Source: Magnetospirillum sp. 64-120
GTDB lineage: Bacteria; Pseudomonadota; Alphaproteobacteria; Rhodospirillales; Magnetospirillaceae
NCBI GenBank assembly: GCA_001898825.1
Contig: MKVK01000018.1
Location: 1-64,000, forward strand
Direction: 5' to 3'
Length of the DNA stretch: 64,000 nucleotides
In this document: piece after piece, positions 45,797 through 54,883 of the stretch
Layout: every line of letters starts with the position of its first letter
Position numbering within the stretch: the stretch's first letter is position 1
Program-made: the position numbers and the translations under genes
Notes under the pieces: model-generated
What the model was told of the DNA's origin: nothing
Databases searched by the model: none
Seen by the model: only the letters and a program-made list of their open reading frames with translations

Positions 45797-47429
45797 GCGC
45801 GGCCCCGGCGCCAAGCCGACGGCGACGACCGCCGCCAGTCCGGGCAAGCGCAAGGCCAAGCCGAAATGGCAACGCGCCGGCCTGTCGCGGGCCGGGCGGG
45901 TGATTGCCTTCATCGAGGGACTGAAGATCACCAGCGGCATGCATGCCGGCCGCCCCATGCACCTGCGCGACTGGCAACGCGACATCATCCGGGCCATTTA
46001 CGACCCGACCGGCACCGACGGACGCCGCATCGTCCGCCAGGTACTGCTGACCATGGCCCGCAAGAACGGCAAGACGCAGCTCGCCGCGGCGCTGGCCCTG
46101 GCCCATCTGGTCGGCCCCGAGGCGGAACAGCGCGGGCAGGTGTTCAGCGCGGCCAGCGACCGCAATCAGGCGGCCATCATCTTCCGCGAGTTGGAAGCCT
46201 TCATCGGCGCCGATCCCGACTTGTCGGCCCGCTGCAACATCCAGCGGTTCGCCAAGCGCATCGAGGACGACGAAACCGGATCCGTGTACGAGGCCCTGTC
46301 CAGCGATGCCCGCAAGGCGCATGGCCTGTCGCCGTCCTTCGTGGTCTGCGACGAATTGGCGCAGTGGCCCGACCGGGAATTGTTCGACAATCTGGTGACC
46401 GGTACCGGCGCCCGTGCCGAGCCGCTGGTGGTGGTCATCAGCACCAAATCGGCGGACCCCAATTCGTGCATGTCCGAGTTGGTGGCCTATGGCCGCGACG
46501 TCGCCGCCGGCACCATCGACGATCCCACCTTCCTGCCGGTCATCTTCGAAGCGCCTGACGAGGTGGACGACATCGACCGGCTATGCACCGACGAATCCCT
46601 GTGGCGCCTTGCCAACCCGGCCTTGGGGGACTTCCGCAGCCTGGAGGAAATGCGGCAGATGGCGGCGAAGGCCCTGCGCATCCCGACGCAGCGGGGGCCG
46701 TTCCGCAACCTGTACCTCAACCAGTCGGTGGACCCGACCGCCGAACACCTGTTCAGCCCGGACGACTGGAAAGCCTGCGCCGGCCCGGTTGATCCCGAGG
46801 CCCTGCGCGGCCGGCCCTGCTGGGGTGGCCTGGACCTGTCCAGCACCCGCGACCTGACCGCCCTGGTGCTGTACTTCCCCGACGACGGCGGCGCCGTGCT
46901 GCCGTACTTCTTCACCCCCGGCGACACGCTGGCCGACCGGGCCAAGGCCGACCGGGTGCCCTATGACGTGTGGGCGGAACAGGGCCTGATCGAGGCATGG
47001 CCCGGCCGCGCCGTGGACAAGCTGGCGGTGGCGCGGCGCATGGCGGAACTGGCGGCGGCCTTCGACGTGCAGGGCATCGCCTTTGACCGCTGGCGGATGG
47101 CCGACCTGCAAAAGGTTCTGGACGACGAAGGAATCGACCTGCCGTTGCGGGATTTCGGCCAGGGCTTCCAATCCATGGCCCCGGCCATCGACGCATTGGA
47201 AACCGCCATCCTGGGCCGGCGGGTCGCCCATGGCGGACACAAGGTGCTGACTTGGAACGCCGCCAACGCCAAGGCCGAAACCGACCCGGCCGGAAACCGA
47301 AAGGTGACGAAGCGGAAAAGCACCGGGCGCGTTGACGGCATCGTCGCCTTGGTGATGGCAGCGGGACTGCAAGCCAAGGAACCGCCACCACCAAGCTTTG
47401 AATTGATGGGAATAGTTCTGAATACTTGA
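45789..47429 (+). CDS. Terminase large subunit (HK97-like)
   Basis: 546 residues. Walker A-like MARKNGKTQLAAA (about 96-108), Walker B region SFVVCDELAQWPD (about 179-191), and a C-terminal nuclease domain starting WGGLDLSSTRDLTALVLYF with a second acidic site GRVDGIVALVMA. It cuts and pumps DNA into preformed heads. The basic N-terminus (RRGPGAKPTATTA) resembles that of HK97 TerL. Confidence 0.92.
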   Translation: MGRRGPGAKPTATTAASPGKRKAKPKWQRAGLSRAGRVIAFIEGLKITSGMHAGRPMHLRDWQRDIIRAIYDPTGTDGRRIVRQVLLTMARKNGKTQLAAALALAHLVGPEAEQRGQVFSAASDRNQAAIIFRELEAFIGADPDLSARCNIQRFAKRIEDDETGSVYEALSSDARKAHGLSPSFVVCDELAQWPDRELFDNLVTGTGARAEPLVVVISTKSADPNSCMSELVAYGRDVAAGTIDDPTFLPVIFEAPDEVDDIDRLCTDESLWRLANPALGDFRSLEEMRQMAAKALRIPTQRGPFRNLYLNQSVDPTAEHLFSPDDWKACAGPVDPEALRGRPCWGGLDLSSTRDLTALVLYFPDDGGAVLPYFFTPGDTLADRAKADRVPYDVWAEQGLIEAWPGRAVDKLAVARRMAELAAAFDVQGIAFDRWRMADLQKVLDDEGIDLPLRDFGQGFQSMAPAIDALETAILGRRVAHGGHKVLTWNAANAKAETDPAGNRKVTKRKSTGRVDGIVALVMAAGLQAKEPPPPSFELMGIVLNT

Positions 47430-47515
47430 TACAGATTGGTAATGAATAGTAAATTGCACGAAATAGACTTTTACCAGATTTCCGACAACTATTGACTTGA
47501 CATTGACTGACGGCG

Positions 47516-47541
47516 CAATACTGAGCCAGATTTCAGTATTG
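47516..47541. promoter_or_regulatory. Perfect inverted repeat directly before the capsid gene
   Basis: CAATACTGA-GCCAGATT-TCAGTATTG, 9-bp arms, ending at the GGAG ribosome site of the capsid gene. It is preceded by three TTGAC-type hexamers (47492, 47497, 47503) in an AT-rich stretch. It could be an operator for late-gene activation or an RNA hairpin controlling capsid translation. Confidence 0.6.
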
Positions 47542-47552
47542 GAGCCCTCCCC

Positions 47553-48812
47553 ATGTCCCTGAAAGACCTTTTGGAAAAGCGTGCCCGCACCATCGCGGCG
47601 ATGCGCGAAATCACTTCGGCACCGGCCGGCCAAGGCGGCGACCTGACCGAGGAACAGGCCCACAAGTTCGATGAATTGCGCGGCGACCTGACCGCCACCG
47701 AAAAGGCCATCGAGCGGGCGCAGTCCCTGGACGAAGCCGAACGGCGCATGCAGGGCCAGCCGCTGGCCGGCGATGCCCGCCTGGACCGGGAAATCCGTTC
47801 CCGCTTCCGCCTCACCCGCGCCTTGGCCGGCGCGGCCGGGTTGGGTGTCGATTGGGGTTTCGAGCGCGAGGTGCAGACCGAGCTCGCCAAGCGGGCCGGC
47901 CGCCCCGCCGAAGGCATCTTCATCCCCACCGAGGTTTTCGAAACCCGCGTGTTGACCACCTCGACCGGCGCCGAACTGGTGCCAACCGAGCACCGCCCGG
48001 ACCAGTACATCAACGCCCTGACGGCGGCCTCCGTGGTGCGCGGCTTGGGTGCCCGTGTCCTGGCGGGCCTGACCGGCAATCTCAGCATCCCCTGCGAAAC
48101 CGACAGCCCGGCCGCCGGTTGGGTGGCCGAAAATGCGGCCCTGTCGGCCGACGATGCCGATTTCGACGCCGTCACCCTGGCCCCCAAGCATGCCGGGGCG
48201 ATCAGCGAGTATTCCCGCAACATGCTGTTGCAGGCGAGCCCTGACGTCGAGGGGCTGTTGCGGCAGATGCTGGCCCGCAATATCGCGCTCTCCATCGACC
48301 GGGCCGCGATCAAGGGCGGCGGCACCAACGAACCCAAGGGCGTGCTGGCCACCACCGGCATTCAGACCGTGACCGCGCCCGCTTCGATCTTCGAGGCGGT
48401 GGCCGATGCGGCGGCCCTGGCCGATGCCGAGAATGTGGGCGCCAGCCGGGCCATCCTGACCACCCCGGAGGTTCGCAAGATCGCCGCCACGGCGTTGGAC
48501 CTTCAGGGCCGGCCGTTGGGGGTGGCGTCGGTGTTCAACAACATCCCCGCCACCTTCTCCAACCAGGTTCCCAAGACCCTGGGCGGCGGCACCGAGCACG
48601 GCCTGATCTATGGCGACTGGTCGGAACTGCTGATCGGCATCTGGTCGGAAATCGACATCCTGGTGAACCCGTTCGAATCGACCGCCTACGCCAAGGGCAA
48701 CGTGTCCGTTCGCGCCATGGCCACCGTCGATTTCGCCGTGCGCCACCCCAAGGCGTTCGTTTCGGTCGAGGACGTGACCACCGCCACGGCCGCCATGCCG
48801 GCGGCTGCCTGA
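47553..48812 (+). CDS. HK97-family major capsid protein
   Basis: 419 residues. The N-terminal scaffold-like delta domain (about 1-100, charged helices such as LTEEQAHKFDELRGDLTATEKAIERAQ) is normally removed by the protease. The mature HK97 fold has IPCETDSPAAGWVAENAALS and KHAGAISEYSRNMLLQAS. It precedes the protease and portal, the reverse of the common portal-protease-capsid order but the order seen in some small capsid-forming islands. Confidence 0.92.
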   Translation: MSLKDLLEKRARTIAAMREITSAPAGQGGDLTEEQAHKFDELRGDLTATEKAIERAQSLDEAERRMQGQPLAGDARLDREIRSRFRLTRALAGAAGLGVDWGFEREVQTELAKRAGRPAEGIFIPTEVFETRVLTTSTGAELVPTEHRPDQYINALTAASVVRGLGARVLAGLTGNLSIPCETDSPAAGWVAENAALSADDADFDAVTLAPKHAGAISEYSRNMLLQASPDVEGLLRQMLARNIALSIDRAAIKGGGTNEPKGVLATTGIQTVTAPASIFEAVADAAALADAENVGASRAILTTPEVRKIAATALDLQGRPLGVASVFNNIPATFSNQVPKTLGGGTEHGLIYGDWSELLIGIWSEIDILVNPFESTAYAKGNVSVRAMATVDFAVRHPKAFVSVEDVTTATAAMPAAA

Positions 48813-49342
48813 TGACGGGCCAGGGCACCTTGGAGCGGCGGCACCTGGATTTCCAGATCCGTGCCGCCGGCCGCCGCCTGGAGGGCTATGCGGCGACGTT
48901 CGGCACCGAGGCGCGGATTTCGGATTTCACCGAGATCATCATGCCCGGCGCCTTCCGGGGTGCCCTGGCCCCGTCGCGTGACGTTCTGGCCCTGGTCGAT
49001 CACGACCCCACCAAGGTTCTGGCCCGCACCCGTTCCGGTTCGTTGCGGCTGGCCGAAGACCCTCGCGGGCTGTCGTTCAACCTTGATGTGCCCGAGACGC
49101 AAGCCGGCCGCGACGTGCTGGCCCTGGCCGAACGCGGCGATTTGGGCGGCATGTCGTTCGGCTTCACCGTCGCCAAGGACGGCGAACGCTGGCAGGGCCG
49201 GCGCCGCGAACTGCGTTCCGTCATCCTTCATGAAATCAGCGTGGTATCGGCGTGGCCGGCCTATGACGGTACATCCGTCCAGGCCCGCGCCGTCGCGCCC
49301 CGGCTGCACCTGGCCAGCCTGTACCTGGAAACCTGCCGATGA
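48812..49342 (+). CDS. HK97-family prohead protease
   Basis: 176 residues. Typical motifs are GRRLEGYAATFG, IMPGAFRGAL, LVDHDPTKVLART (catalytic His) and GGMSFGF (catalytic Ser), then EISVVSAWPAYDGTSV. It trims the capsid protein during head maturation. It overlaps the capsid stop by one base and the portal start by 4 bp. Confidence 0.93.
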   Translation: MTGQGTLERRHLDFQIRAAGRRLEGYAATFGTEARISDFTEIIMPGAFRGALAPSRDVLALVDHDPTKVLARTRSGSLRLAEDPRGLSFNLDVPETQAGRDVLALAERGDLGGMSFGFTVAKDGERWQGRRRELRSVILHEISVVSAWPAYDGTSVQARAVAPRLHLASLYLETCR

Positions 49343-50562
49343 TCGGCCGCATTCTTTCCCGCCTGCGTGGTGTTCCGACGCAGGAAACCCGTTCCCTGTT
49401 CGACGCGGCCGCCTTCTCCGCCTTGACCGGCCCGGTGACCGCCAGCGGCCAGCGCGTCAACGCCCGGGTGGCCGAGAACCTGTCCACAGTGCTGGCGTGC
49501 GTGGGCGCGATCAGCACCGCCATCGCCAGCTTGCCGGTGTTCGTCTATCGCCGCGTCGATGGTGGCCGGGAAGAAGACGACGGCCACCCGCTGGCCCGGC
49601 TGATCCAGGCCGGCCCCAACCCGTGGCAATCGTGGGTGGATTGGGTGGAATGGACGGCGGCAAGCGCCCTATTGCGCGGCAACGCCCTGTCCGAGGTGGT
49701 GACCGATTCTGCAGGCGCCGTGATGGCGCTGAACCCGATCCCGTGGGATTGGGTATCGGTCCAGCTTCTGCCCACGGGCCGGCTGGCCTACGACGTCACC
49801 GAGGCCACCGGCATCTATGGCGGGTCAGGCCGCGTTCGCCGTCTGCTGGCCCATGAGGTGCTACACATCAAGGACCGCAGCGACGACGGCATGGTCGGCC
49901 GCTCCCGCCTGTCGCGGGCGGCGGAAACCGTTGGCGGCGCCCTGGCGGTACAGAACTTCGCCGGCAGCATCTACAAGAACGGCATCAACCCCAGCGGCGC
50001 CATCAAGCTTGGTCAGGCCAAGTTACCCGAAGGCGCCCTGACCCGCCTGCGCGAGGGCTTGGAGCGGATGTTCGCCGGCAGCGGCAACGCGGCCCGCGCC
50101 CTGATCCTGGAGGGCGGCGCCGAATGGCAACAGATCAGCGTCAGCCCCGAGGATGCCGAGTTGCTGGCCTCGCGCCGGTTCACCACCGAGGAACTGGCCC
50201 GCCTGTATCAGGTGCCGCCGCCCATCGTCGGTATCTGGGACCATTCCAGCTTCACCAATTCGGAGACGGCGGGGCGGTGGTTCGCGCAATTCACCCTGGC
50301 CCCGTGGATCAGGAAGATCGAGGCCGAATTCGCCCGCAGCGTTCTCACCGCCGCCGGCCGGGAAAGCCACCACGTCGAGTTCGACCTGTCGGGTTTCCTG
50401 CGCGGCGATCCGGCGCAACGCTGGCAGGGCTATGACGTGGCGTTGCGCAATCGCGTGCTGACGCCCAACGAGGTCCGCCAGGCCGAGGGCTACAACCGCC
50501 GTCCCGGCGGCGACGCCTTCCCCGACGAACAACCCCAGCAACAGAGCCCCACAATCGCCTGA
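49339..50562 (+). CDS. HK97-family portal protein
   Basis: 407 residues. NLSTVLACVGAISTAIASLPVFVYRR near the N-terminus, LLAHEVLHIKDRSDDGMVGRSRL and IVGIWDHSSFTNSETAGRWFAQFTLAPWIRKIE are portal family landmarks. It forms the DNA entry ring of the head. It ends 12 bp before a very short frame; no connector, tail or lysis gene follows. Confidence 0.92.
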   Translation: MIGRILSRLRGVPTQETRSLFDAAAFSALTGPVTASGQRVNARVAENLSTVLACVGAISTAIASLPVFVYRRVDGGREEDDGHPLARLIQAGPNPWQSWVDWVEWTAASALLRGNALSEVVTDSAGAVMALNPIPWDWVSVQLLPTGRLAYDVTEATGIYGGSGRVRRLLAHEVLHIKDRSDDGMVGRSRLSRAAETVGGALAVQNFAGSIYKNGINPSGAIKLGQAKLPEGALTRLREGLERMFAGSGNAARALILEGGAEWQQISVSPEDAELLASRRFTTEELARLYQVPPPIVGIWDHSSFTNSETAGRWFAQFTLAPWIRKIEAEFARSVLTAAGRESHHVEFDLSGFLRGDPAQRWQGYDVALRNRVLTPNEVRQAEGYNRRPGGDAFPDEQPQQQSPTIA

Positions 50563-50574
50563 AGGAGAACCACC

Positions 50575-50661
50575 ATGGAATACCCGACCAAGCCTTACTC
50601 GCCCGCCGAAGTGCCGTTACCGCGTCCGCAACCCAGCCCGTGGCCGAACCCGCGCACCTGA
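50575..50661 (+). CDS. 28-residue proline-rich peptide after the portal gene
   Basis: MEYPTKPYSPAEV... with 10 prolines. A strong GAAGGAG ribosome site sits 7 bases before ATG 50575, good reason to think it is translated. No family known. Head-tail connector genes normally occupy this position. The next 385 bp hold no other gene, only two terminators. Confidence 0.45.
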   Translation: MEYPTKPYSPAEVPLPRPQPSPWPNPRT

Positions 50662-50804
50662 TCCCCCCCTGCCGGCGGGGCGGTGCCTTCTTGCGCGGGC
50701 ACCGATAGCCGGACGTGGCCTTGGTCGGACAGTCGCCACGGGAACAAAGCAACGCCGACAACCGGCGGCCCTCTTCCCCTATGCTAGGGGCGCGGCCGGT
50801 GCCA

Positions 50805-50840
50805 GGGCGGAACCTCGCAATGTGGTTCCGCCCTTCGGTT
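50805..50840 (+). terminator. Terminator after the packaging/head operon
   Basis: Perfect 10-bp stem GGGCGGAACC/GGTTCCGCCC with a 9-base loop, followed by TTCGGTTATT. Confidence 0.75.
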
Positions 50841-51002
50841 ATTCAGCTAGAACAGTCATAGAACATATCCCTTGTTCCCTGTGCCGTGCGTGTGACATGG
50901 AATATCCGCGAATGGGTCGGAACAGATGGGAAAATGCGGGTAAAGCACTGGAAACGCTTGGGAATTGGTGGGAGTGCGGCGGAAGGGATTGGGGCACATG
51001 AA

Positions 51003-51035
51003 AAAAGCCCCTGGCGGAGTGCCAAGGGCTTGTTT
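51003..51035. terminator. Terminator beside the second attachment repeat
   Basis: Stem AAGCCCCTGGC/GCCAAGGGCTT with one mismatch, preceded by A6 and followed by GTTTT, so it could work in either direction. Like the hairpin at 40587 it lies just past the tRNA 3' end on the minus strand and could replace the tRNA's own terminator after integration. Confidence 0.7.
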
Positions 51036-51046
51036 TCGTTTAGGAA

Positions 51047-51095
51047 TTTTGGTTGCGGGAGTAGGATTTGAACCTACGACCTTCAGGTTATGAGT
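51047..51095 (-). repeat. Attachment repeat copy 2: 3' part of initiator tRNA-Met
   Basis: 49 bp identical to 40625-40673. It again holds only the part from the anticodon loop to CCA; the 5' half of the tRNA is absent on the right. It therefore looks like the junction between two tandem elements rather than the end of the insertion. Confidence 0.9.
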
Positions 51096-51170
51096 TCGTT
51101 TTTTTGCCTTTCTCCCGTCTTCGCGACAATGCGAATACACCCTCCACTCTACGACATATATTTGTTTTTA

Positions 51171-51199
51171 TTGACTTTTTTCGACACCATCGCTACGAT
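51171..51199 (+). promoter_or_regulatory. Sigma-70 promoter of the second integrase
   Basis: -35 TTGACT and -10 TACGAT, spacer exactly 17 bp. Transcription would start near 51206, which rules out integrase starts upstream of that point. Confidence 0.65.
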
Positions 51200-51281
51200 T
51201 TCATTGGATCGGAACCGCCTCCATTTCCCCCCGGATGATTCCGATTTGATTCCGGAGATTCCGGCGTTCGTGAGGTGTTCC

Positions 51282-52448
51282 TTGACCAAGATCACGAAAC
51301 GTTCCGTCGATGCCGCTGTCCCCGGGGACAAGGAATTCTTCCTCTGGGACGACGAACTGAAGGGCTTCGGCCTGCGCGTCTATCCGTCCGGCCGCAAGAT
51401 GTATCTCGCCCAGTTTCGGGCCGGAGGCCGGATTCGCCGGGTCAATATCGGCCTGCATGGCGCCCTCACCCCCGACGCCGCACGGACGGAGGCGATGAAG
51501 CACCTCTCCGAAGTCCGCCTCGGCGGCGACCCCGCCGGCGAACGCGACCGGCGCAAGGCTTCGCCGACCATGAAGGAGTTCGGCCAGCGTTTCCTCGACG
51601 AGCATGTCGCGGCGCATTGCAAGCCGTCCACTCAGGGCGAATACAAGCGCTCGGTGGAACTGTTCATCAACCCGAAGCTCGGCTCCCACCGCATCATCGA
51701 CGTGACCCGCGCCGACGTGGTCGAGTTGCACCAGTCGATGAAGGCGACGCCCTATCAGGCCAACCGGACGCTGGGGGTGCTCTCGATCATGTTCACCGTC
51801 GCCCATACCTGGGGCGTGCGCACCGATGGCGTGAACCCCTGCTGGAAGGTGAAGCGCTACAAGGAGGTGATGCGGGAACGCTATCTGACCGCGGACGAAC
51901 TCGCCCGCCTCGGCAAGGTGCTGCGAGAATCCAATTCCGAACCGGAAGCGGTCAACTGCATCCGTCTCCTCCTTCTGACGGGGTGTCGGCTCAGCGAAAT
52001 CCAGAAGCTGAAATGGGAGTATGTCGATTTCGATACCGGCGTGCTGCGGCTACCGGATTCCAAGACCGGGGCCAAGCTGGTGGCGATCGGCCAACCCGTG
52101 ATCGAGGTGTTCAAGACCATTCCCAGAATCGAGGGAAATCCTTACGTCATCACCGGCTTTGTCGAAGGACAACATCTGACTGATATGCAGCGCCCCTGGC
52201 GTCGGCTGCGCAAACTTGCCGGCCTGGATGACCTGCGCATCCACGACCTGCGCCATTCCTTCGCCTCCGACGCTTTGCAACTCGGCGAGGATCTGCCAAT
52301 GATCGGCAAGTTGCTGGGGCACACCCAGGTCCAGACCACCGCACGCTATGCCCATCTCAAGACGGACCCGATCCGTATAGCCGCCGACAAGGTGGCCGGC
52401 GCCATCGCCCATGCTCTCAGCCAACCGGTCAAACAGGGGGCTGCATAG
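51282..52448 (+). CDS. Tyrosine-type integrase of the second element
   Basis: About 388 residues. N-terminal DUF4102-like arm domain (LTKITKRSVDAAVPGDKEFFLWDDELKGFGLRVYPSG), then the catalytic domain: LLTGCRLSEIQKLKW (Arg), HDLRHSFASDAL (His-x-x-Arg), LLGHTQVQTTARYAHL (His and nucleophile Tyr). The start is uncertain: TTG 51282 follows GAGGTG closely, GTG 51270 is possible. It reads away from attachment copy 2 and belongs to a different subfamily from the first integrase. Confidence 0.9.
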   Translation: MTKITKRSVDAAVPGDKEFFLWDDELKGFGLRVYPSGRKMYLAQFRAGGRIRRVNIGLHGALTPDAARTEAMKHLSEVRLGGDPAGERDRRKASPTMKEFGQRFLDEHVAAHCKPSTQGEYKRSVELFINPKLGSHRIIDVTRADVVELHQSMKATPYQANRTLGVLSIMFTVAHTWGVRTDGVNPCWKVKRYKEVMRERYLTADELARLGKVLRESNSEPEAVNCIRLLLLTGCRLSEIQKLKWEYVDFDTGVLRLPDSKTGAKLVAIGQPVIEVFKTIPRIEGNPYVITGFVEGQHLTDMQRPWRRLRKLAGLDDLRIHDLRHSFASDALQLGEDLPMIGKLLGHTQVQTTARYAHLKTDPIRIAADKVAGAIAHALSQPVKQGAA

Positions 52449-52521
52449 GCCCCAGCCCCAACATTTTCAGGAAATTCGGGCACAACTTACGGCCGGAGAC
52501 AAGGTTAGCGGGAGTGGCCGA

Positions 52522-52734
52522 TCAGTTCGGCTTCCTCAGCAAATCACCGGGCTCCATGCCCAGAGCATCGGCGATATGACCGAGAACCGTGACGCTCGCG
52601 GACACGGTGGCGCGCTCGATGGCACCGACATAGCGGGCACTCAGCCCCGCCCGTTCGGCCAACTCTTCCTGCGTCAGTTTCTTGTCATGACGTGCCCGAC
52701 GCAGGTTGATCGCCATGACCTCCTTGAGGTCCAT
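52522..52734 (-). CDS. Small Xre-family regulator
   Basis: 70 residues: a single HTH (RRARHDKKLTQEELAERAGLSARYVGAIERATVSASVTVLGHIADALG). It converges on the integrase and is divergent from the second Xre gene, and may repress the island's genes. Confidence 0.85.
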   Translation of the reverse strand: MDLKEVMAINLRRARHDKKLTQEELAERAGLSARYVGAIERATVSASVTVLGHIADALGMEPGDLLRKPN

Positions 52735-52881
52735 GGATAGATGGGAACCAAAATAGGAAGCATCATTCCAGGAACGATCATTCCGATTCGTCCGGTGATG
52801 TGATATTCATGATGCCAGCGAACCGCAGCAGGCTTGACGCGAATGCCACGCGCACAGCCTGGATGGCGAGGAACCTGGCCG

Positions 52882-53361
52882 ATGAAACCCGAGAACGATT
52901 CCCTTGTCGAACCGCCCTTCCCCTCCGGCCCGGAAGCTGGACGCCCCGTATCGCCGCGGAGACGCAATCGTTCCGCCATGCGGGACGGCCCCGACGCGGT
53001 CGACATCCATGTAGGCACCCGCATCCGACTGCGGCGTACCTTACTCGGGCTAAGCCAGAGTGAACTTGGCAAAGCTTTGGGCCTGACCTTCCAGCAGATC
53101 CAGAAATACGAGCGCGGCGCCAACCGCGTGGCGGCCTCGACCCTATACCGCGTGGCCGACGCCCTCGACGTGCCGGTATCCTTCTTCTTCGACGACCTGC
53201 CGGACGATCTGAGCCATGCCCTTTCCGGCAATGGCGACGACGCCCTGTCCCGCCGCGAAAGCCTGGAACTCCTGCGGGGCTATTACACCCTCCCCGATTC
53301 CATCAGGAAACAGGTCTACGACCTAGTCAAATCCCTGCGGCAAATAAACGGCGAAGGATGA
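52882..53361 (+). CDS. Xre-family regulator, rhizobial type
   Basis: 159 residues: HTH at about 40-95 (VGTRIRLRRTLLGLSQSELGKALGLTFQQIQKYERGANRVAASTLYRVADAL), followed by FFFDDLPDDLSHAL and a C-terminal helix, a common alphaproteobacterial form. ATG 52882 has GAGGAA upstream; ATG 52978 would leave just the HTH core and tail. It is divergent from the smaller Xre gene. Confidence 0.85.
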   Translation: MKPENDSLVEPPFPSGPEAGRPVSPRRRNRSAMRDGPDAVDIHVGTRIRLRRTLLGLSQSELGKALGLTFQQIQKYERGANRVAASTLYRVADALDVPVSFFFDDLPDDLSHALSGNGDDALSRRESLELLRGYYTLPDSIRKQVYDLVKSLRQINGEG

Positions 53362-53498
53362 TCGGTCAACCGCTTGCCGGTTCCGCAGCCTCGTTCAGGC
53401 GTCTTGCGTTATCCCCGAGAGGTAAAGGGTGGTGGGGATTTCCGTGACGGGGAAAGGGCTGGGAGAGAGGCTCCCGGCGCCCGTCATGGAGACGAATC

Positions 53499-54695
53499 AT
53501 GACCCAGGTTCAGATTCTGGACGCCGCTCGCGATTTTTCGGGCGGCTACAAGGTGGATGCAAGCCGTGGCAGCCGGAACGACCGCGTATCCTCGGAATGG
53601 TTCTCGCGACCGGCGGACGAGCGTTACCTGTCGCTGTCGGATCTTTATGCCTCCGTGCGCGGCCGGACCGAGCGCAGCCGGACGCGGACGATGGAAAGCG
53701 CGGCAATCCGGGTGGAAGCCAGCCGCGACAATGCCGAGCGATTGACCCTGGCGTTGCCGGGCGCGGATGCCCCGGTGGCACCGACGCACTGGTCCTTCGG
53801 CCAACTCGCCGGCCTGGTCGGTGCCCCTGCGTCCTACTTGCGCCAACTCCCCGCCCCGCTCGCCGGCATCAACCTGCAATACGGCCTGAGTTCGCACCGA
53901 GCCGAACAGATAAAGACCCTGGAGATCGACGACGGTCGTGTCGAGCTGCGCGCGGTCACCGGCCCGGATTATGGCCGCATCTTCGACCACGAACTGGTGG
54001 AGGCGGTGCAGCGTATCGCCGGCAACGGCACCGGCGATACCCGCTGGAAGGTGCCGGGCATGCTCGACTGGTCGACCGGCATCTATAATCCGCGTGTCGA
54101 TATCACCCAGGACACCACCACCCTCTACGCCTCGGATCGCGACGTTTTCCTGTTCCTGGTCGATGACCTCAATCCGATCGAGGCTGGCCGACTGCCGGAC
54201 GGTTCGCCCGACCTCTATTTCCGGGGTTTCTATTGCTGGAATTCCGAGGTCGGCGCCAAGACGCTGGGTATCGCCAGCTTCTATCTCCGCGCCGTGTGCC
54301 AGAACCGCAATTTGTGGGGCGTCGAGGATTTCCAGGAAATCACCATCCGCCATTCCAAATATGCCACCTCGCGCTTCGCCCATGAAGCCGCCCCGGCCCT
54401 GACCCGCTTCGCCGATTCCTCGCCCATGCCGTTCGTCAACGGCATCAAGGCGGCGCGGGAGAAGATCGTCGCCCGCAGCGACGATGATCGCGACGAGTTC
54501 CTGCGCAAGCGGGGCTTCTCCAAGGCCGAGACCGCCAAGATCATCGAAACGGTGCTGGTCGAGGAAGGCCGCAAACCCGAAAGCGTGTTCGATTTCGTGC
54601 AGGGGATCACCGCCATCGCCCGCGATAAGCCCCACCAGGATGCCCGACTCGACCTGGAATCCCGGGCCAAGAAGCTGCTCGACCGCGCGGTCTGA
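53499..54695 (+). CDS. DUF932 protein (phage/plasmid-type)
   Basis: 398 residues. DUF932 landmarks: HWSFGQLAGLVGAPASYLRQLP, VTGPDYGRIFDHELVEAVQRI, DRDVFLFLVDD, and FYCWNSEVGAKTLGIASFYLRAVCQNRNLWG. The family is common on plasmids, integrative elements and phages; its function is unknown. It is the first gene of a conserved plasmid-like set here (DUF932, ParB-like, toprim, DUF2493). Confidence 0.85.
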   Translation: MTQVQILDAARDFSGGYKVDASRGSRNDRVSSEWFSRPADERYLSLSDLYASVRGRTERSRTRTMESAAIRVEASRDNAERLTLALPGADAPVAPTHWSFGQLAGLVGAPASYLRQLPAPLAGINLQYGLSSHRAEQIKTLEIDDGRVELRAVTGPDYGRIFDHELVEAVQRIAGNGTGDTRWKVPGMLDWSTGIYNPRVDITQDTTTLYASDRDVFLFLVDDLNPIEAGRLPDGSPDLYFRGFYCWNSEVGAKTLGIASFYLRAVCQNRNLWGVEDFQEITIRHSKYATSRFAHEAAPALTRFADSSPMPFVNGIKAAREKIVARSDDDRDEFLRKRGFSKAETAKIIETVLVEEGRKPESVFDFVQGITAIARDKPHQDARLDLESRAKKLLDRAV

Positions 54696-54829
54696 CGTCC
54701 GTAAAGCCGGAGATGCGGCTTTCCGTATCTCCGGCTTCGCGCTCTTGCGGTTTTCCTGATCACCGGTTCTCCGGCTTCGCAGCGTCCTTCTCATATCCGA
54801 CAGAAGGACAGCCTCCCCGCTTGCCGGCG

Positions 54830-54864
54830 TTGGCGATCGACCCCATGTATGCTATTGTCCTACA
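54830..54864 (+). promoter_or_regulatory. Promoter and operator of the toxin-antitoxin pair
   Basis: -35 TTGGCG (54830-54835) and -10 TATTGT (54853-54858), spacer 17 bp. TGTA-N11-TACA (54846-54864) overlaps the -10, the position expected for antitoxin autorepression. Confidence 0.5.
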
Positions 54865-54883
54865 GAGAGGAAGGAGCACCCCG

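Noticed and set aside
51090-51281. N-terminal extension of the second integrase starting inside the attachment repeat
   Set aside because: The likely promoter at 51171-51199 lies downstream of that start, and the extension is not typical of the family.
53429-54088. Alternative-frame protein within the DUF932 gene
   Set aside because: Arg/Gly-rich shadow translation; the DUF932 frame has recognisable motifs and a better start.
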